From assembly GCA_021808425.1 (NCBI GenBank), contig JAKBBS010000242.1, positions 1-5,116 of the forward strand: 5,116 bases of DNA, written 5' to 3'. This document shows, piece after piece, positions 5,062-5,116 of this stretch (the stretch's first letter is position 1; every line of letters starts with the position of its first letter). Position numbers and translations under genes: made by a program. Below the pieces are notes generated by a model, which had not been told where the DNA came from, searched no databases, and saw only the letters and a program-made list of their open reading frames with translations. The DNA comes from Actinomycetes bacterium. GTDB lineage: Bacteria; Actinomycetota; Acidimicrobiia; Acidimicrobiales; Palsa-688.

Positions 5062-5116
5062 ATGACCACAGCATCCAACCCGCCGCCGTCCGTCTCCACC
5101 GCCAGCGCTCCACAGA
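5062..5116 (+). CDS. Possible start of an unidentified gene (runs off right edge)
   Basis: From ATG 5062 the plus strand is open to the window end (18 codons; MTTASNPPPSVSTASAPQ). The Thr/Ser/Pro/Ala composition and GC-rich third positions resemble a disordered N-terminus of an actinobacterial protein, and ATG is the first start after an in-frame TAG at 4987-4989. There is no Shine-Dalgarno and no clear -10 box upstream. The stretch is too short to identify, and a minus-strand reading of the same bases is also open (see findings). Confidence 0.27.
   Translation, partial: MTTASNPPPSVSTASAPQ

Overview
The window looks like chromosomal DNA from a high-GC actinobacterium. The evidence is GC-rich third codon positions, an actinobacterial style of 1-deoxy-D-xylulose-5-phosphate synthase (GYPSRAES...HDWVENSHAS), TANNNT-type -10 elements placed right against start codons (leaderless style), and a remnant of a mycothiol-dependent maleylpyruvate isomerase-like (MDMPI) gene, a family tied to mycothiol-making actinobacteria. 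The lineage beyond that (for example Acidimicrobiia) cannot be settled from this sequence alone. No phage, IS element, CRISPR array, tRNA or rRNA was seen.

Layout from left to right. Positions 1-1593, minus strand: a tldD-tldE pair. The complete tldD carries HExxxH and a C-terminal Cys, and overlaps the start of tldE by ATGA; tldE runs off the left edge. Positions 1594-1724: a divergent spacer with a strong Shine-Dalgarno for tldD and a likely leaderless promoter for dxs. Positions 1725-3650, plus strand: dxs, first enzyme of the MEP isoprenoid pathway, essentially complete but with an unusual Thr where the active-site motif normally has His. Positions 3651-3891: no intact gene, but the plus strand holds the last ~45 codons of an MDMPI-like protein with no usable start and no room for the rest, so it is a gene relic. 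It lies in the same frame as dxs, separated by the dxs TGA. Positions 3892-4599, minus strand: an SRAP-family (YedK/HMCES-like) abasic-site DNA-protein crosslinker with GTG start. Positions 4600-4666: a short divergent spacer with apparently overlapping, oppositely oriented -10 elements. Positions 4667-4972, plus strand: a pterin-4a-carbinolamine dehydratase matching the family motif exactly. Positions 4973-5116: a short spacer and possibly the first codons of another plus-strand gene.

How they work together: only tldD and tldE clearly form one functional unit, a heterodimeric metalloprotease. dxs, SRAP and the dehydratase are single-gene housekeeping or repair functions that share spacers but no known pathway. 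I do not see a novel multi-gene system here. The points most worth a second look are the MDMPI relic behind dxs, the altered AEQT motif in Dxs, and the compact bidirectional promoter between SRAP and the dehydratase.
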